In this document: positions 38,701-46,141 of the stretch, piece after piece | How the letters are laid out: each line of letters starts with the position of its first letter | Position numbering within the stretch: position 1 is the stretch's first letter | NCBI GenBank assembly: GCA_036186865.1 | Contig: AP025075.1 | Location: 17,074,019 to 17,138,018, forward strand | DNA from: Eustoma russellianum | Lineage: Eukaryota > Streptophyta > Magnoliopsida > Gentianales > Gentianaceae | Direction: 5' to 3' | Length of the DNA stretch: 64,000 nucleotides | Notes under the pieces: model-generated | The model's input: only the letters and a program-made list of their open reading frames with translations | The model's database searches: none | Told to the model about the DNA's origin: nothing | Translations under genes and position numbers: made by a program

Positions 38701-41700
38701 AGTTAGTATCCACACCGATGAACAATTTTGGAAATAACCTTTTTAGATATATAAAACTTGGATGACCAAGCCTCTTGTGCCAGAGTATAATCTGGTTTGA
38801 GGAAATACATTTATTTCTACTAGTAGTAGTACAATTTATTCTTTTTCCGGCCTTGTAGCCTTTTATTCTAATCGCACTACTGTGCCCATTTGACATAGCC
38901 GTTCGGTCTTGTAATTCTGGACTGAGTAGGAATAGCCCCCTGACATGCTTAGCATTGCCAATCGTCATTCTCGAACATGCATCCTGAAAATAACATGCAT
39001 TTGGTGAGAACTTGATAGTACATCCAGAATCTCTTATTAGTTTCCCTACAGAGAGGAGATTGAATTTTAAATCTGGAACATACAGTACATTTAGTAAGGT
39101 AAGGTTGAGATTTAGTTTAACTGATCCCTTTCCCATTATTTTTCTAGTGGTTCCATCTGCTAGTTGGACAAATGTAGGTAAAGAAAATTTAGTGTAATTA
39201 ATTAAGTTTCTACCTTCATTTGTCATATGATCAGAAGCACCAGAGTCTACAATCCATGGTTGATTTTGACTCTGATTGCCGCCGCCTAGACCACCAGTAT
39301 TGGCCATTGATGCTTGGATCGGTTCCTGAGTCTCACCCCCTTTTTGATTTAGGAGATTCAGCAGGGCCTCAATTTGATCCTTAGTAGGTAAGTTGGTGTT
39401 TTGAGGTTCAGCAGGGGGCCTATTCGCATAGGCCGTTTGTGGTGGTTTTGAATTTCTCCAATTGTTGTTTGCTTTCGACTCAAAATTGTTTGTTGGCTTT
39501 CCATGTAACTTCCAGCATTCCTTAGCAGTATGTCCGGATTTCTTGCAAAAATTGCAGTATGGTTTGTTTTGCCGTTTAGAATTAGGAGTTGGGCCTTCGG
39601 AGGGGTTGAAGGTTCGCTTCATCACTAGGGCCGATCCTTCGGTCATGAGTGGTATTGAACCAATCATTAGCTTTCGCCTACTTTCCTCGTGCCTCACTTC
39701 AGAGAACACGGCTTTGAGGCTAGGAATGGGCTTCATTCCCAGAATTCGGCCCCTAACACTGTCCAGTTCAGAGTTTAGACCAATCAAAAATCTGAATACT
39801 CTTTTTGTTTCTGTCAGTTCTTTGTACAGTGCTGCATCGGCTGTGCATGTCCAGTTAATAGATTCAAAGGCATCAATTTGTTGCCACGCACGGGTAAGTT
39901 GAGTGAAATATTTGGTGACATTCATATCTCCTTGCTTAATCTCTTGTAACTGGGATTCAACTTCATACAGTTCAGAGGTGTTATCCTTCTTTGAGTACAT
40001 TTCTTGGGCTGCTACCCAAATTTCATTTGCTGTTGAGTACAACAGGAAATCTTCACTGATGTCAGGGTCCATGGACCCAATGAGCCAGGACATAACCATG
40101 CTATTTTCGGCATTCCAGAGTTTAAACCGAGGGTCGGTTGTGGAAGGGGCAGTGACATTTCCAGTGATGTAATCTTCTTTGCCCTTTCCCGTTATGAACA
40201 TTTCCATGGCTCTTGACCAGGAGAGATAGTTGTAACCGGTTAGTTTGTGTCCGGTTATTACCATTGGAATCCCATCATTGTGGGTATTAGACCCTGCTCC
40301 GGCCTTGCTGCCTGGAGTGGAAACGTGCTCAATAGCACTAGTGTTTGATGACTCAGTGGCCATTTGTATGAGATTAAAGTATAAGAGGAAAGAGGTGTGT
40401 TTTGGATTTTTTTTTTGTTTGGGGTTCGCCGGACTGTGGCCGACGGGAAGCTTGCCGGAGTAGTTAGCCGCCGGTAGTGGTTGGCTCTGATACCATGTAG
40501 AAATGGAGGCAATCGAATATTATTGATTGACTTAAAAGAATTGTTTACAACACACTCCTATTTATAGATTGATGAGAGGTCAATCCACCCTTTATATTTA
40601 TGGTAACTATATCAATTATCTTCTAACTATGGTAAACCAATATACTCCTATTTATTCTATTCCTACCTTTGGTGATAAATATATTCCTACACTTATAACT
40701 CTTGCCTAATTGTAATTGTCACATGTATCACACTAAAGTTGTGTAGTGTGCACTAATGAGGCTCCCGGTAATGATCCCGTAAATCCGGGATATTTCTACA
40801 AGATGTGAGTTGTAAATGTATAATTTGACTTTCTATTTATTTATCTGGACCCAAGGGAGCTTGTGGTTTTGTTTGGATGGGGAAGTCTGCTTGGCTACGA
40901 AAGCTGAAAGTACGGCTATGATTGGATGTGCTGAATCGACCATAGATTTGTTATCACTGCTTGAGCATAAAATAGTTCATTGCCTTCTAGTACATCTGGA
41001 TGGTACCAATTGCTTGATCATCTCTAAATTGTTATTTTCTTTTCTTCAACTGCCTCTGCATTACAGTCAGCTGCACAATGTTATCAAGTTCATGTACTCT
41101 TTAAAAGTTGGAAATATATTCCTTCGTGTACCATTTGATTGCTGACGTTTACAATGAAAGCAACCGTGCTAGAGTTATGAATATGGTTGTCCTTTGGGTT
41201 GTAGAACCCATAATCTGTGCGCTGAGTTTCTGTCTATTGTTTGTGTGATCAAGTTTTGTTCCATAATGCTTTCATTTTCCCCCTCTTTAAATCACTGAAT
41301 ATGGTCATAGGTGATTCCTGCATGGCTGAGCTGTTTGCCGATAAAAGGTGACCTGATTGAGGCCAAAGTTGTTCACGATCAGCTTTGCTCTATGGTGGAA
41401 AGGCAAGAGATTTTGAACGTTGAAGTTTGACCTGTATTCTTAACATCAACTTTTGTTATTGATGTTCGTTGTTGGTGCTACAGTGTGTCATGATTGTTCT
41501 TTTTCTTTCTGTGGCCTGCAGGTCAGATATGGAGCTTTTGGGTCCTAATAATCAATATTTACCAAAAATTGTGTCCATTTTTGCCGAGGTAGGTTAAATG
41601 CTTTGTTCCCCAGTTAGTCTTTAATATGGATATGGAGCAATATGATGAGATATATTTTATATGCTAAGCCCACTTGGTGGAAACATGCTCAAACCCTGGT

Positions 41701-43174
41701 GATGATGTAAGATTTACTATGGAAACTTGGACTTAGCTAAACATTGTTGAAATCTACTGCTAATTTCATATTGGGATGACATTGATTGGATAAAAGTGCA
41801 ATACACTGATAATAATTGAAGAAGCATCTATTGTCCACCTGTTAGTGTTGCCATTTTATTTTTGCAACTAGTTGTCAATACGTGTAGAATTTCAATTTTT
41901 GAGCAGCTCTTTGTTACAATCAAAAGCATATTTTTTTTTTTTGTGATGAGTTGGGCATTGAACTTTTCAGCAAATTGGCTTATAAGAGATCAAACATGTT
42001 TAGGTGCTCATGTCCCTTCTTTTTCTTTCTTCTTAAGTAGACTAGGAAATATATGGTGTAGCTTCTAACCAGAAATTATTATCAGCTCCTTTGCCCCAGA
42101 AGAAGAAATAGAATAACTTAATCAGACTTGTGCTTATTTCTTTGGGATGGATTCCATAGATTGTGTTCAGAATTTGCGGTTTTTACTAGTTTGGTCTTGG
42201 TGAATTTTATAGTGTTTAAATAAGCAAGAAAGAAGCCGTAGTTTTCACAACCAAGTCAGCTCAGAGCCAAAACTCAAGGCAAAAGAGATCCTGGCTAGTA
42301 TTAGGTCGTCCGTGACCTCTTGGGGAGGTGTTAGCAAAAGGAAACCAATTGCGATATCTCGGGGATTATAGCCTAGTTCCTAAAAGTTCTTATGCAGATC
42401 AATTTATAGTCTTTTGGGCTACAGGGAATGAGGCTCAGGAGATATTTGGTTTTATCTCATGTATGTCTATTTGTTTCTATTTCCAATGTAGTCAAGGACA
42501 CACTCTTCCTTGACTTGGAATATGATGGAATAAAGCAAAATGACTCACTAAATTGGCTGCGCTTCTTATATTGTGAAGTAGCAGTTGATCGACATAGCTT
42601 GACGCATCATTATGAGTTATCGGGAAACAACCTCTGTGTGTTTCTAACACATGGGTATGGTTGCGTACATCCGATCCTTCATACCCCTCCATAGGCGGGA
42701 GTCTCTAAGGCAATGGTGTAATGTTGTTGTTGTTGTTGTCGTCGTGTATGTCTATTGCTCTGCTATACTTGAAGCAGTTCATAAGAATTTTATATTGTGA
42801 TAAAAACTTCAAAAGAAGTCTTGATTGAGAAATCTAAGCAATCTATTTGTCTGTTCAATTTAGTCAAACATCTATTGAGGGATAATTGAATGCTTTTGAT
42901 ATATTTATTGCAATCACGTCTAAAATTCAGGGAGCAATTGAAGAAAGCAACAGTTCTGATGAAATACACTTCTGAAAATCATCGCATTCTGAACTCACTT
43001 GTTTTTCAGGTTCTATGTGCTGGCAAGGACCTTGCAACCCAGCAAACAGCAAGTAGAATTATTAACTTGTTAAGGCAGCTTCAGCAGACGTTGCCCCCTA
43101 ACATCTTGGCGTCTACTTGGTCATCTTTGCAACCGCAACAGCAGCTTGCATTGGAATCCATCCTCTCGTCTTAG
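14743..43174 (+). CDS. KETCH1: Importin-5 / karyopherin beta-3 (KETCH1-like), 20 exons
   Basis: HEAT-repeat nuclear import receptor. The Arabidopsis counterpart (AT5G19820) carries HYL1 and ribosomal proteins into the nucleus and is essential for embryos. Exons: 14743-15972, 16490-16693, 20581-20685, 20797-20862, 21251-21415, 21549-21623, 21762-21913, 31083-31218, 31307-31376, 31530-31657, 31754-31810, 32763-32948, 33041-33133, 34179-34264, 34348-34414, 35160-35226, 35378-35514, 41311-41402, 41522-41588, 43010-43174. They total 3,348 nt, 1,115 residues plus stop, close to the Arabidopsis protein, with every phase consistent. Residues 1-410 come from exon 1 (N-terminal HEAT repeats, LLIELAGTEPRFLRRQLVD near 255). 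An acidic run DSDNEEETDDE ends exon 7 (near 655-664). A basic then acidic insert (RKRERAERAKAED near 825) is in exon 12. Start at 14743 chosen over the in-frame ATG at 14686 because family similarity begins there. Introns are GT-AG except intron 18 (GC-AG). The gene is intact despite about 25 kb of intron. Confidence 0.96.
15973..16489 (+). other. intron 1 of the importin gene
   Basis: 517 bp, GT-AG, T-rich. Open frames here on both strands are short and chance-like. No repeat recognised. Confidence 0.85.
16930..20160 (-). mobile_element. Ty3/gypsy fragment in intron 2 of the importin gene
   Basis: Antisense to the gene. From right to left: protease-like region (about 19569-19835), RT (18513-19354, with VVYFDDILIY near 18750), RNase H (17933-18151, VIHTNHESRKYL), then integrase zinc-binding and core parts (17140-17891, MFIVDHFSKMAHF). 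An integrase C-terminal tail similar to EVVYGFNPLTHLDP reads near 16970-17010. All are riddled with stops and frameshifts. I see no LTRs, so this is an old fragment of about 3.2 kb. The RT is unlike Tekay-1 and Tekay-2 and probably belongs to another chromovirus lineage. Confidence 0.85.
21914..22759 (+). other. 5' part of intron 7, no gene seen
   Basis: T-rich intron sequence. A loose duplication of about 110 bp is visible (near 22095-22145 and 22210-22255, sharing TTTTTTTAGTGGTGT). No reading frame worth reporting. Confidence 0.6.
22760..22893 (+). repeat. left terminal inverted repeat of Pack-MULE
   Basis: Reverse-complementary to 28246-28380 with roughly a dozen scattered mismatches. Shared words include TAATTACCTTTAACACCCCT and AATGTTTTAAAATACACCCT. 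Confidence 0.85.
22951..23348 (-). pseudogene. captured fragment of a mitochondrial calcium uniporter (MCU-like) gene, exon 1
   Basis: Minus-strand reading from the ATG at 23348 gives MAIKQSIANRLFNISRISG, then an arginine-rich FRRFLHRR, KRLQGMDIVKERLRLDGL, and in a shifted frame TRKLLRLAQMEMVKNRIRQ. This layout (presequence, FRRFLHRR, LRLDGL, then DARKLLRVAQLEMVK-like) matches my recollection of the N terminus of plant MCU proteins, calcium channels of the inner mitochondrial membrane. Similarity stops at CAG|GTGAAG (22951/22950), a plausible splice donor, suggesting capture from genomic DNA of one exon. A frameshift near 23040-23050 breaks it. The family call is from memory, hence moderate confidence. 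Confidence 0.55.
23678..24319 (-). repeat. 3' LTR of the gag-only element
   Basis: 642 bp, nearly identical to 27423-28067 with scattered substitutions. Followed inside by a tract reading TTTCAGGAAATTGAGGGA on the minus strand, a weak polypurine tract. Confidence 0.92.
24356..25351 (-). CDS. unrecognised 331-codon ORF of the gag-only LTR element
   Basis: Begins MKITLEFWILALQAKE at the ATGA overlap with gag. The first two thirds are strongly acidic and rich in Asp, Glu, His and Ser. The last third is basic and contains three spaced copies of a HPKH motif (MHPKHTRKK, MHPKHVRKR, IHPKHLRMK) with several cysteines. I do not recognise a family. The position is after gag, where protease and RT would normally be. 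The intact length in an otherwise non-coding interior suggests some past selection. It could also be a captured or de novo frame. No signal peptide or membrane segment is apparent. Confidence 0.55.
   Translation of the reverse strand: MKITLEFWILALQAKETEILHESNPTSNELNVNANNEVVEPDLHVTNSDLHELVVDSPTLCDELECIDNVKHEVDNIQADLSHELPCFDDSLYTDLCVVHDDLNDDLSELSSEFDSTLKHDNLEKNEWHVFSNSLFECDEHDSTLVEIPDLHSNHIVHDNPMFNHGYETAFYDKEEFISTGSEPDSRLQGIFPKTPITPLLSQNHAISYDICVFPLSLVYMHKKYDLSMIMHPKHTRKKRLFNISFQTPLLGCEHAYIELHYESHIFMHPKHVRKRTLLLCMHVKITPCMLEGECFLIRLLIHPKHLRMKVCIHVCLVSLLQDLYPSWHTC
25348..25788 (-). CDS. gag-like protein of the non-autonomous LTR element
   Basis: 146 codons as delimited. The stretch with DYYSELLDHLCHANVKE, IRFLVGLNKKI and DHLFALADGCEKL follows the pattern of Ty3/gypsy retrotransposon gag (capsid) domains. 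A likely true start is the second methionine (MSIPTIWG), and a CAG just upstream resembles a splice acceptor, so an upstream exon is possible. The ORF ends KGNGKK with a TGA that overlaps the ATG of the next ORF (ATGA). No zinc knuckle is present. Confidence 0.6.
   Translation of the reverse strand: MFCVVSDLFRFTMSIPTIWGVLCPRQEYENLDSRMYHFEQTQDIWVSYWRQGVPRQQSLTQDDLCIHDYYSELLDHLCHANVKENENLTMIRFLVGLNKKIIKRLLNVRFRHLDHLFALADGCEKLMAFEVRQSYLKEKNKGNGKK
27408..27419 (-). other. primer-binding site of the gag-only element
   Basis: The minus strand reads TGGTATCAGAGC, complementary to initiator-Met tRNA, three bases inside the LTR end at 27423. Confidence 0.88.
27423..28067 (-). repeat. 5' LTR of the gag-only element
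   Basis: 645 bp, mate of 23678-24319. Both begin TGATGC and end CGTATCA in plus orientation. Confidence 0.92.
28246..28380 (-). repeat. right terminal inverted repeat of Pack-MULE
   Basis: Mate of 22760-22893. It ends GGTAATTAACCC directly before TTTCTTTTT. Confidence 0.85.
28470..28709. repeat. two-copy tandem duplication, period 120 bp, in intron 7
   Basis: 28470-28589 and 28590-28709 differ at about one base (CTAGTCAC versus CTCGTCAC). Because 120 is a multiple of three, both copies stay open in the same frame, which makes a spurious 119-codon ORF. Confidence 0.95.
28710..31082 (+). other. 3' part of intron 7, no gene seen
   Basis: About 2.4 kb of AT-rich intron. A stretch near 30640-30910 with GACACC and TCTCTAAATTTCAATAGCAC words may be an old dispersed repeat that I cannot place. 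No transposon ends or credible frames. Confidence 0.55.
32105..32360 (+). mobile_element. SINE-like repeat in intron 11 (copy 2 of 4)
   Basis: Aligns with copies at 42477 and 47511 from TTCCAATAGAGTCAAG to GTACATCCGACTCC and GGCGGGAGTCTCTAA. The 3' TTG tail has decayed to ATGATGTTATTTG. Same orientation as the gene. Confidence 0.65.
33134..34178 (+). other. intron 13 of the importin gene
   Basis: 1,045 bp, GT-AG, T-rich. I see no repeat or reading frame of note. Confidence 0.7.
34415..35159 (+). other. intron 15 of the importin gene
   Basis: 745 bp, GT-AG. An 84-codon open frame (34680-34934) looks like chance. No repeat recognised. Confidence 0.7.
35672..35976 (-). repeat. 3' LTR of Copia-2
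   Basis: Starts TGTAGAAATGG and ends TATTTCTACA. Differs from the other LTR by a G/A change (TTTGTATTT versus TTTATATTT) and a T/G change (CACATTTATC versus CACATGTATC). Confidence 0.97.
35990..40363 (-). CDS. Gag-Pol polyprotein of Copia-2 (1,457 aa, intact)
   Basis: Single frame with no stop. Domains by approximate residue: gag capsid 30-250; CCHC zinc knuckle near 268-285 (CNFCKKSGHTAKEC); aspartic protease near 372 (VDSGASDH); GAG-pre-integrase/zinc-binding near 529 (LWHKRLGHPS); integrase core with HTDIWGP and LRSDNASEY (near 649) and TPQQNGVAERKN; reverse transcriptase from about 989 (GCKWIFTIKYN) with YVDD near 1142; RNase H near 1305-1400 (YTDADWAGS and SSAEAEL). The order PR-INT-RT-RH is that of Copia, and the length is normal for an autonomous member. 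The product would be cleaved by its own protease and act in cytoplasmic virus-like particles. All key catalytic motifs are present. Confidence 0.95.
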   Translation of the reverse strand: MATESSNTSAIEHVSTPGSKAGAGSNTHNDGIPMVITGHKLTGYNYLSWSRAMEMFITGKGKEDYITGNVTAPSTTDPRFKLWNAENSMVMSWLIGSMDPDISEDFLLYSTANEIWVAAQEMYSKKDNTSELYEVESQLQEIKQGDMNVTKYFTQLTRAWQQIDAFESINWTCTADAALYKELTETKRVFRFLIGLNSELDSVRGRILGMKPIPSLKAVFSEVRHEESRRKLMIGSIPLMTEGSALVMKRTFNPSEGPTPNSKRQNKPYCNFCKKSGHTAKECWKLHGKPTNNFESKANNNWRNSKPPQTAYANRPPAEPQNTNLPTKDQIEALLNLLNQKGGETQEPIQASMANTGGLGGGNQSQNQPWIVDSGASDHMTNEGRNLINYTKFSLPTFVQLADGTTRKIMGKGSVKLNLNLTLLNVLYVPDLKFNLLSVGKLIRDSGCTIKFSPNACYFQDACSRMTIGNAKHVRGLFLLSPELQDRTAMSNGHSSAIRIKGYKAGKRINCTTTSRNKCISSNQIILWHKRLGHPSFIYLKRLFPKLFIGVDTNSLTCETSQLTKHIRHSYSNKRYTESKPFNLVHTDIWGPSQIANISGTRWFITFVDDHTRVTWIYLLKQKSEVETVFKTFHKLVKNHFGTNIKTLRSDNASEYLDKTLKAYMAEEGIHHQTSCVHTPQQNGVAERKNRHILEVTRAIMNSMNVPKQYWGEAVLTATYLINRMPSRTLAFKTPRQTLIDSHPYDCLMSELPLKTFGCTAYVHVYNRTKLDPKAIKCMFIGYSGTQKGYKCYCPNNKRVYTTLDVTFNETQAFYEKPITDAIREEIWNLIDLGTQPVEPLSDQEQPSNESLNDQLTNIQGRPPIQKVYNRRNILQPNEQNIHTEDSVYHTQRNELCPDNQEIDDRPIALRKGTRECTKHPLYNFLTYSKLSHEFQAFTSSLDSQLIPKDINEALSIPHWKEAVNEEMKVLIKTDTWKLTPRPKGVRPVGCKWIFTIKYNTNGTINRYKARLVAKGFTQTYGIDYSETFAPVAKLNTVRVIFTIAVNLDWKLHQLDVKNAFLNGNLQEEVYMHIPPGFTNETNKHMVCKLQKSLYGLKQSPRAWFQRFTREVKDQGFVQCHGDHTLFLHTSENGSLTVLIVYVDDIIITGNNEKGIQEVIKKLSQKFEVKELGELRYFLGMEVARNKEGMSISQRKYILDLLKETGMLGCKPATSPVEPGYKPREVWDTKLVDKLRYQRLVGKLIYISHTRPDICYAVSFISQFMHNPTNEHLKATMRIIRYLKNTPGQGLYFKKTSDRSIKVYTDADWAGSKSDRRSTTGYCTYVWGNLVTWRSKKQGVVARSSAEAELRALALGVCEGMWLKTVLTDLKQQFDKPIQVYCDNVSAINMAENPVQHDKSKHVDVDKHFIREKIEDKLISLKHVPTKDQIADLLTKPVSVKIFQHLLSKLRCINIYI
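40483..40495 (-). other. primer-binding site of Copia-2
   Basis: The minus strand reads TGGTATCAGAGCC with no gap to the LTR, complementary to initiator-Met tRNA. Confidence 0.92.
40496..40800 (-). repeat. 5' LTR of Copia-2
   Basis: Mate of 35672-35976, 305 bp. It would drive transcription leftward, antisense to the importin gene. Confidence 0.97.
41403..41521 (+). other. intron 18 of the importin gene (GC-AG)
   Basis: The boundary AAAG|GCAAGAG keeps the codon phase with GCAG|GTCAGAT. No GT is available at that position, and using the nearest GT would break the conserved reading. GC donors need a good match to AG|GCAAGT, which this has. Confidence 0.85.
42477..42744 (+). mobile_element. SINE-like repeat in intron 19 (copy 3 of 4)
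   Basis: Best-preserved copy, about 265 bp. Begins TTCCAATGTAGTCAAGG, has a box-B-like GATCGACAT, then GGGAAACAACCTCTGTG, TTGCGTACATCCG, GGCGGGAGTCTCTAAGGC and a (TTG)n tail. Resembles tRNA-derived plant SINEs that end in TTG repeats. No clear box A. Confidence 0.7.
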
Positions 43175-43780
43175 CAAGTTAATGGAGAAGATATTAGTAG
43201 GTGTGCTTTGGGCTGATCCCAGTCCATGTTTGCTGTTATTTCTTGTTTATCGTCAGCCGTCATTGATTTTCGCATGGTGATATGCATCAACCGGTATACT
43301 GTAAGGGAAGTGCTAAATCATTCTTTTAACCAAAAAGGAAAAAACCGTATACTGCTCCATGTGTCAGGTGTGAAGTCATTCATCAAGGAAAGAAATTTGA
43401 CATGTGGCTGGTAGAGTTTGTATATCAAATTTTGTAGGTTCTGGTTTCTGTTAAGTTGGAGAGGAGAAAAGATTGTATTATTGGCTTTAATTTTTTTTTT
43501 TTTTTTGTAAATGACTGGGACAAGAGAATTGTCTTGTTTGGCAATTTTTGGTTGCAGTTTTGGTCTTTTTCAACCATAGCAATTCATTATTGGAAGAACA
43601 ACGTATAGGGCGTATTATTTATGTTGCTCGAGTCTCACCCATTGGGTAAATGTATTAATTTGGCCATATGGATGGTGCCGTTTCATAATAGCAAGTCATA
43701 TAGTCAGCAATTTTCATTTCAGTTTGAATAATATATATTTATTTTTATGGAGAAATTGTAACAGCAGCGTCTGAGGGTAA
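43175..43780 (+). other. 3' untranslated region and flank of the importin gene
   Basis: No protein frame. A T-run lies at about 43491-43506. A standard AATAAA is not evident close to the stop. Transcripts probably end within this stretch. Confidence 0.5.
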
Positions 43781-43927
43781 ATCATGCAAGCTAGTAACTG
43801 CTTATCTTCACTAGTTCATATCATTCATGTTATAATTGCAATGCTATTTTGGTTGTCTTGGTATATATTTCCCCGGGAACCGGCATATTTCCTTTTGCTC
43901 TTGGTTAATGGCAATTACATGGAAATG

Positions 43928-44323
43928 TTAGTAGGGTGCAGCTGCTTGGACACCAGGCATCATGTAAGGTGGAAGCACAGCTGTGGACGTACACAGGTGA
44001 GAATTGAAAAAGCTCATCTTTATTGGCATCACCCGTCGATGCTGTAGTGGTTGTGTTTTTGTTTGTATGTGTTTGTGTGAGTGTTTTTTTTTTCCTCTTT
44101 GTTTTTGAGTGGAGAAGTCTCATGTTGTTTATGCATGTCTTTTGCTAAATGCAAAAGCGCAATGTTGCAAAGTTCTTTCATTTGCCTGCTGTTAGAAATT
44201 TCATCAATGTGGCTGCAGTCATCCTCGCTGACCATTTTCATCATGGAGCGTCTTGTGGCCTCCTTTTCTTGTGCTATAATTTGGTTTGTTGCTTCGATAC
44301 GTTCTGCCTTTGTAAATCCAATG
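43928..44323 (-). pseudogene. possible 3' end of an unrecognised minus-strand gene
   Basis: On the minus strand a coiled-coil-like frame at about 44110-44323 reads ERIEATNQIIAQEKEATRR and then RQMKELCNIALLHLAKDMHK, with a low-complexity downstream part that looks like intron. After an acceptor-like TCCACAG (near 43981) a second frame reads VLPPYMMPGVQAAAPY and stops at 43928. The two could be the last exons of one gene, converging on the importin gene. I found no upstream exons before the transposons, so it is partial, truncated or chance. I do not recognise the family. Confidence 0.25.
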
Positions 44324-44329
44324 AAATGA

Positions 44330-45470
44330 TGATCAATAAGGAACTATGCAGTACATCGATTGGTTCGACTTCTTCGGCCGGGAGTACTAAGGAAATAAGT
44401 GGGTCGCTAGCTGTAGGGAGAAAACTGTATATTTATAAATATAGGTGCTTATTTAGTTGGCATGGCTGGAGTGGAACCACATAAGACTTGGCATTTGCTG
44501 TTACCTAATTGAGACAATGGATTATGGGGTATTTGAGCTATGGTTTTCATAGGATAAACCATATTACGCATTGTCAAACCCTTCCCTAGGATATATCTTG
44601 CCCTTTTATTCACATACCCATATAACCCGTCACTAGTTTCTTTAGAATCCTATATTACTTCTATTCTATTGATTTAACAAATAAAAAATAATGTTTGATA
44701 TGTAATGTGTTCTAAACATCACATGTATTATGGATGTATATTTTTAAAGAAAAATCAAATCTGATTCAGATAATACTAAATTCAGAAAAGTTCAAATGAA
44801 TCGGTAGCTTGCTTCACTGTCGATAATATTTAAAAAAGAAAAATAAAAGACAAGGTTCATGTCATGATACAACAGAATCAAATAACTCAGTCACCTACTT
44901 CACCTACATGCTTATACAACTTGATTTAGCAAAGATACGTGCTGCACCAGTATGATTTAGCTGCATGTTTCAGTACCCTAGTTCAGCTACTTCAACCAAT
45001 CGGTGGATCTATTTAAGTAGGAAGGCCCTCCTGTTTCATTTGATGTAGCAAATGTACAAGTATTATATACTTGCTCGACAATATAATATCTTTCCTCCTT
45101 CCTTTCTCTGTTAACTCTTTGTATTAATTTCAAGACATGTCATAAGTAATGTGTACCAGCTTTGAGCTTATTCATACACTGGCATATCAATGACTATATG
45201 GGTCATGCCCGTCTGGACTTGGTGCATTTGGCCCAAAAAAAATAAAGGGCCGAGTTTTAAGATACGGCAAGTTGGGCTGAATTTGTGTCAACGTTTAAGG
45301 CCTGAATGAAAAATGAGCCCGCTTGGGCTTTGTAAGGGAGCCCGTTCTAAGCCCAATGAAATCTTTTATTCATTATTTTATTTTATATATGCACAATACG
45401 CAAAGTATACACAACAAACTCTTTCTCTCACACACCCACAATAGCCTTCAAATTTTCTAGGGGTACAAAA
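44330..45470. other. intergenic, no gene seen
   Basis: AT-rich. A block at about 45210-45360 has repeated GGGC/GCCC words (TTGGCCC, GAGCCCGCTTGGGC), perhaps an old repeat. Nothing else recognised. Confidence 0.55.
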
Positions 45471-45711
45471 GTAAAAAGAACAAAACTAATAATAGTTATA
45501 GTAAAATATAAAAAATGGATAAGTAGATAATAAGGATAAGAAGATGTATATGACTACATTCATGTCTTTATAAAGTTCAATGAACAAAAAAGTAAAAAAA
45601 ACAAAACTAATAATAGTAATAATAAAATATAAAAAATGGATTAGTAGATAATAAGGATAAGAAGATGTATATGACTACATTCATGTCTTTATAAAGTTCA
45701 ATGAACAAATT
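45471..45711. repeat. two-copy tandem duplication, period 121 bp
   Basis: 45471-45591 and 45592-45711 are near-identical, sharing GGATAAGAAGATGTATATGA and TCATGTCTTTATAAAGTTCA. Non-coding. Confidence 0.9.
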
Positions 45712-45954
45712 TATAGAATTTTAAAGCTTTATAAGTGTTAAATTTTGCTTTGGGCACTGTAAATAACTGAGGGATAAGAAGGACATGAAAAATGAATATA
45801 CATCTAGGATCTCCTAGAAATAGCTTCAGACATTTATAGAATTTTAAAGCTTTATAAGTGTTAAATTTTGCTTTGGGCACTGTAAATAACTGAGGGATAA
45901 GAAGGACATGAAAAATGAATATACATCTAGGATCTCCTAGAAATAGCTTCAGAC
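45709..45954. repeat. two-copy tandem duplication, period 123 bp, abutting the previous one
   Basis: 45709-45831 and 45832-45954 are essentially identical, sharing GGATCTCCTAGAAATAGCTT. It begins where the 121-bp duplication ends. Confidence 0.92.
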
Positions 45955-46141
45955 AGAAAGAGAAAGGAGAGAGTTCTAAAGAGAAATAGCTTCGAACAGA
46001 GAAAAGAGAAAGAAGAGAGAGTTCTAAAGAGAAAGGAGAGAGAGTTCTAACGAAAACGGAAAAACAATAGGTGAAGAAGGTGCAACAATCTTGAACAAGA
46101 AGAATGATCAAGTAAGGAACTCTTATCTACTTTTTTACTAG

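Larger units (their letters stand above)
35672..40800 (-). mobile_element. Copia-2: intact, young Ty1/copia element in intron 17
   Basis: Two 305-bp LTRs (35672-35976 and 40496-40800) differ at only two positions that I can find. A perfect 5-bp duplication AGATG flanks the element (35667-35671 and 40801-40805). The initiator-Met primer site directly abuts the right LTR, and a polypurine tract (TTGAGGGGGGG on the minus strand) abuts the left one. A single uninterrupted 1,457-codon ORF fills the interior. Every cis and coding component of an autonomous Copia is present, so it looks recently active. It is antisense to the importin gene. Confidence 0.97.

Noticed and set aside
39462..40172. Plus-strand open frames of 146 and 89 codons
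   Set aside because: Antisense shadows of the intact Copia-2 gag.
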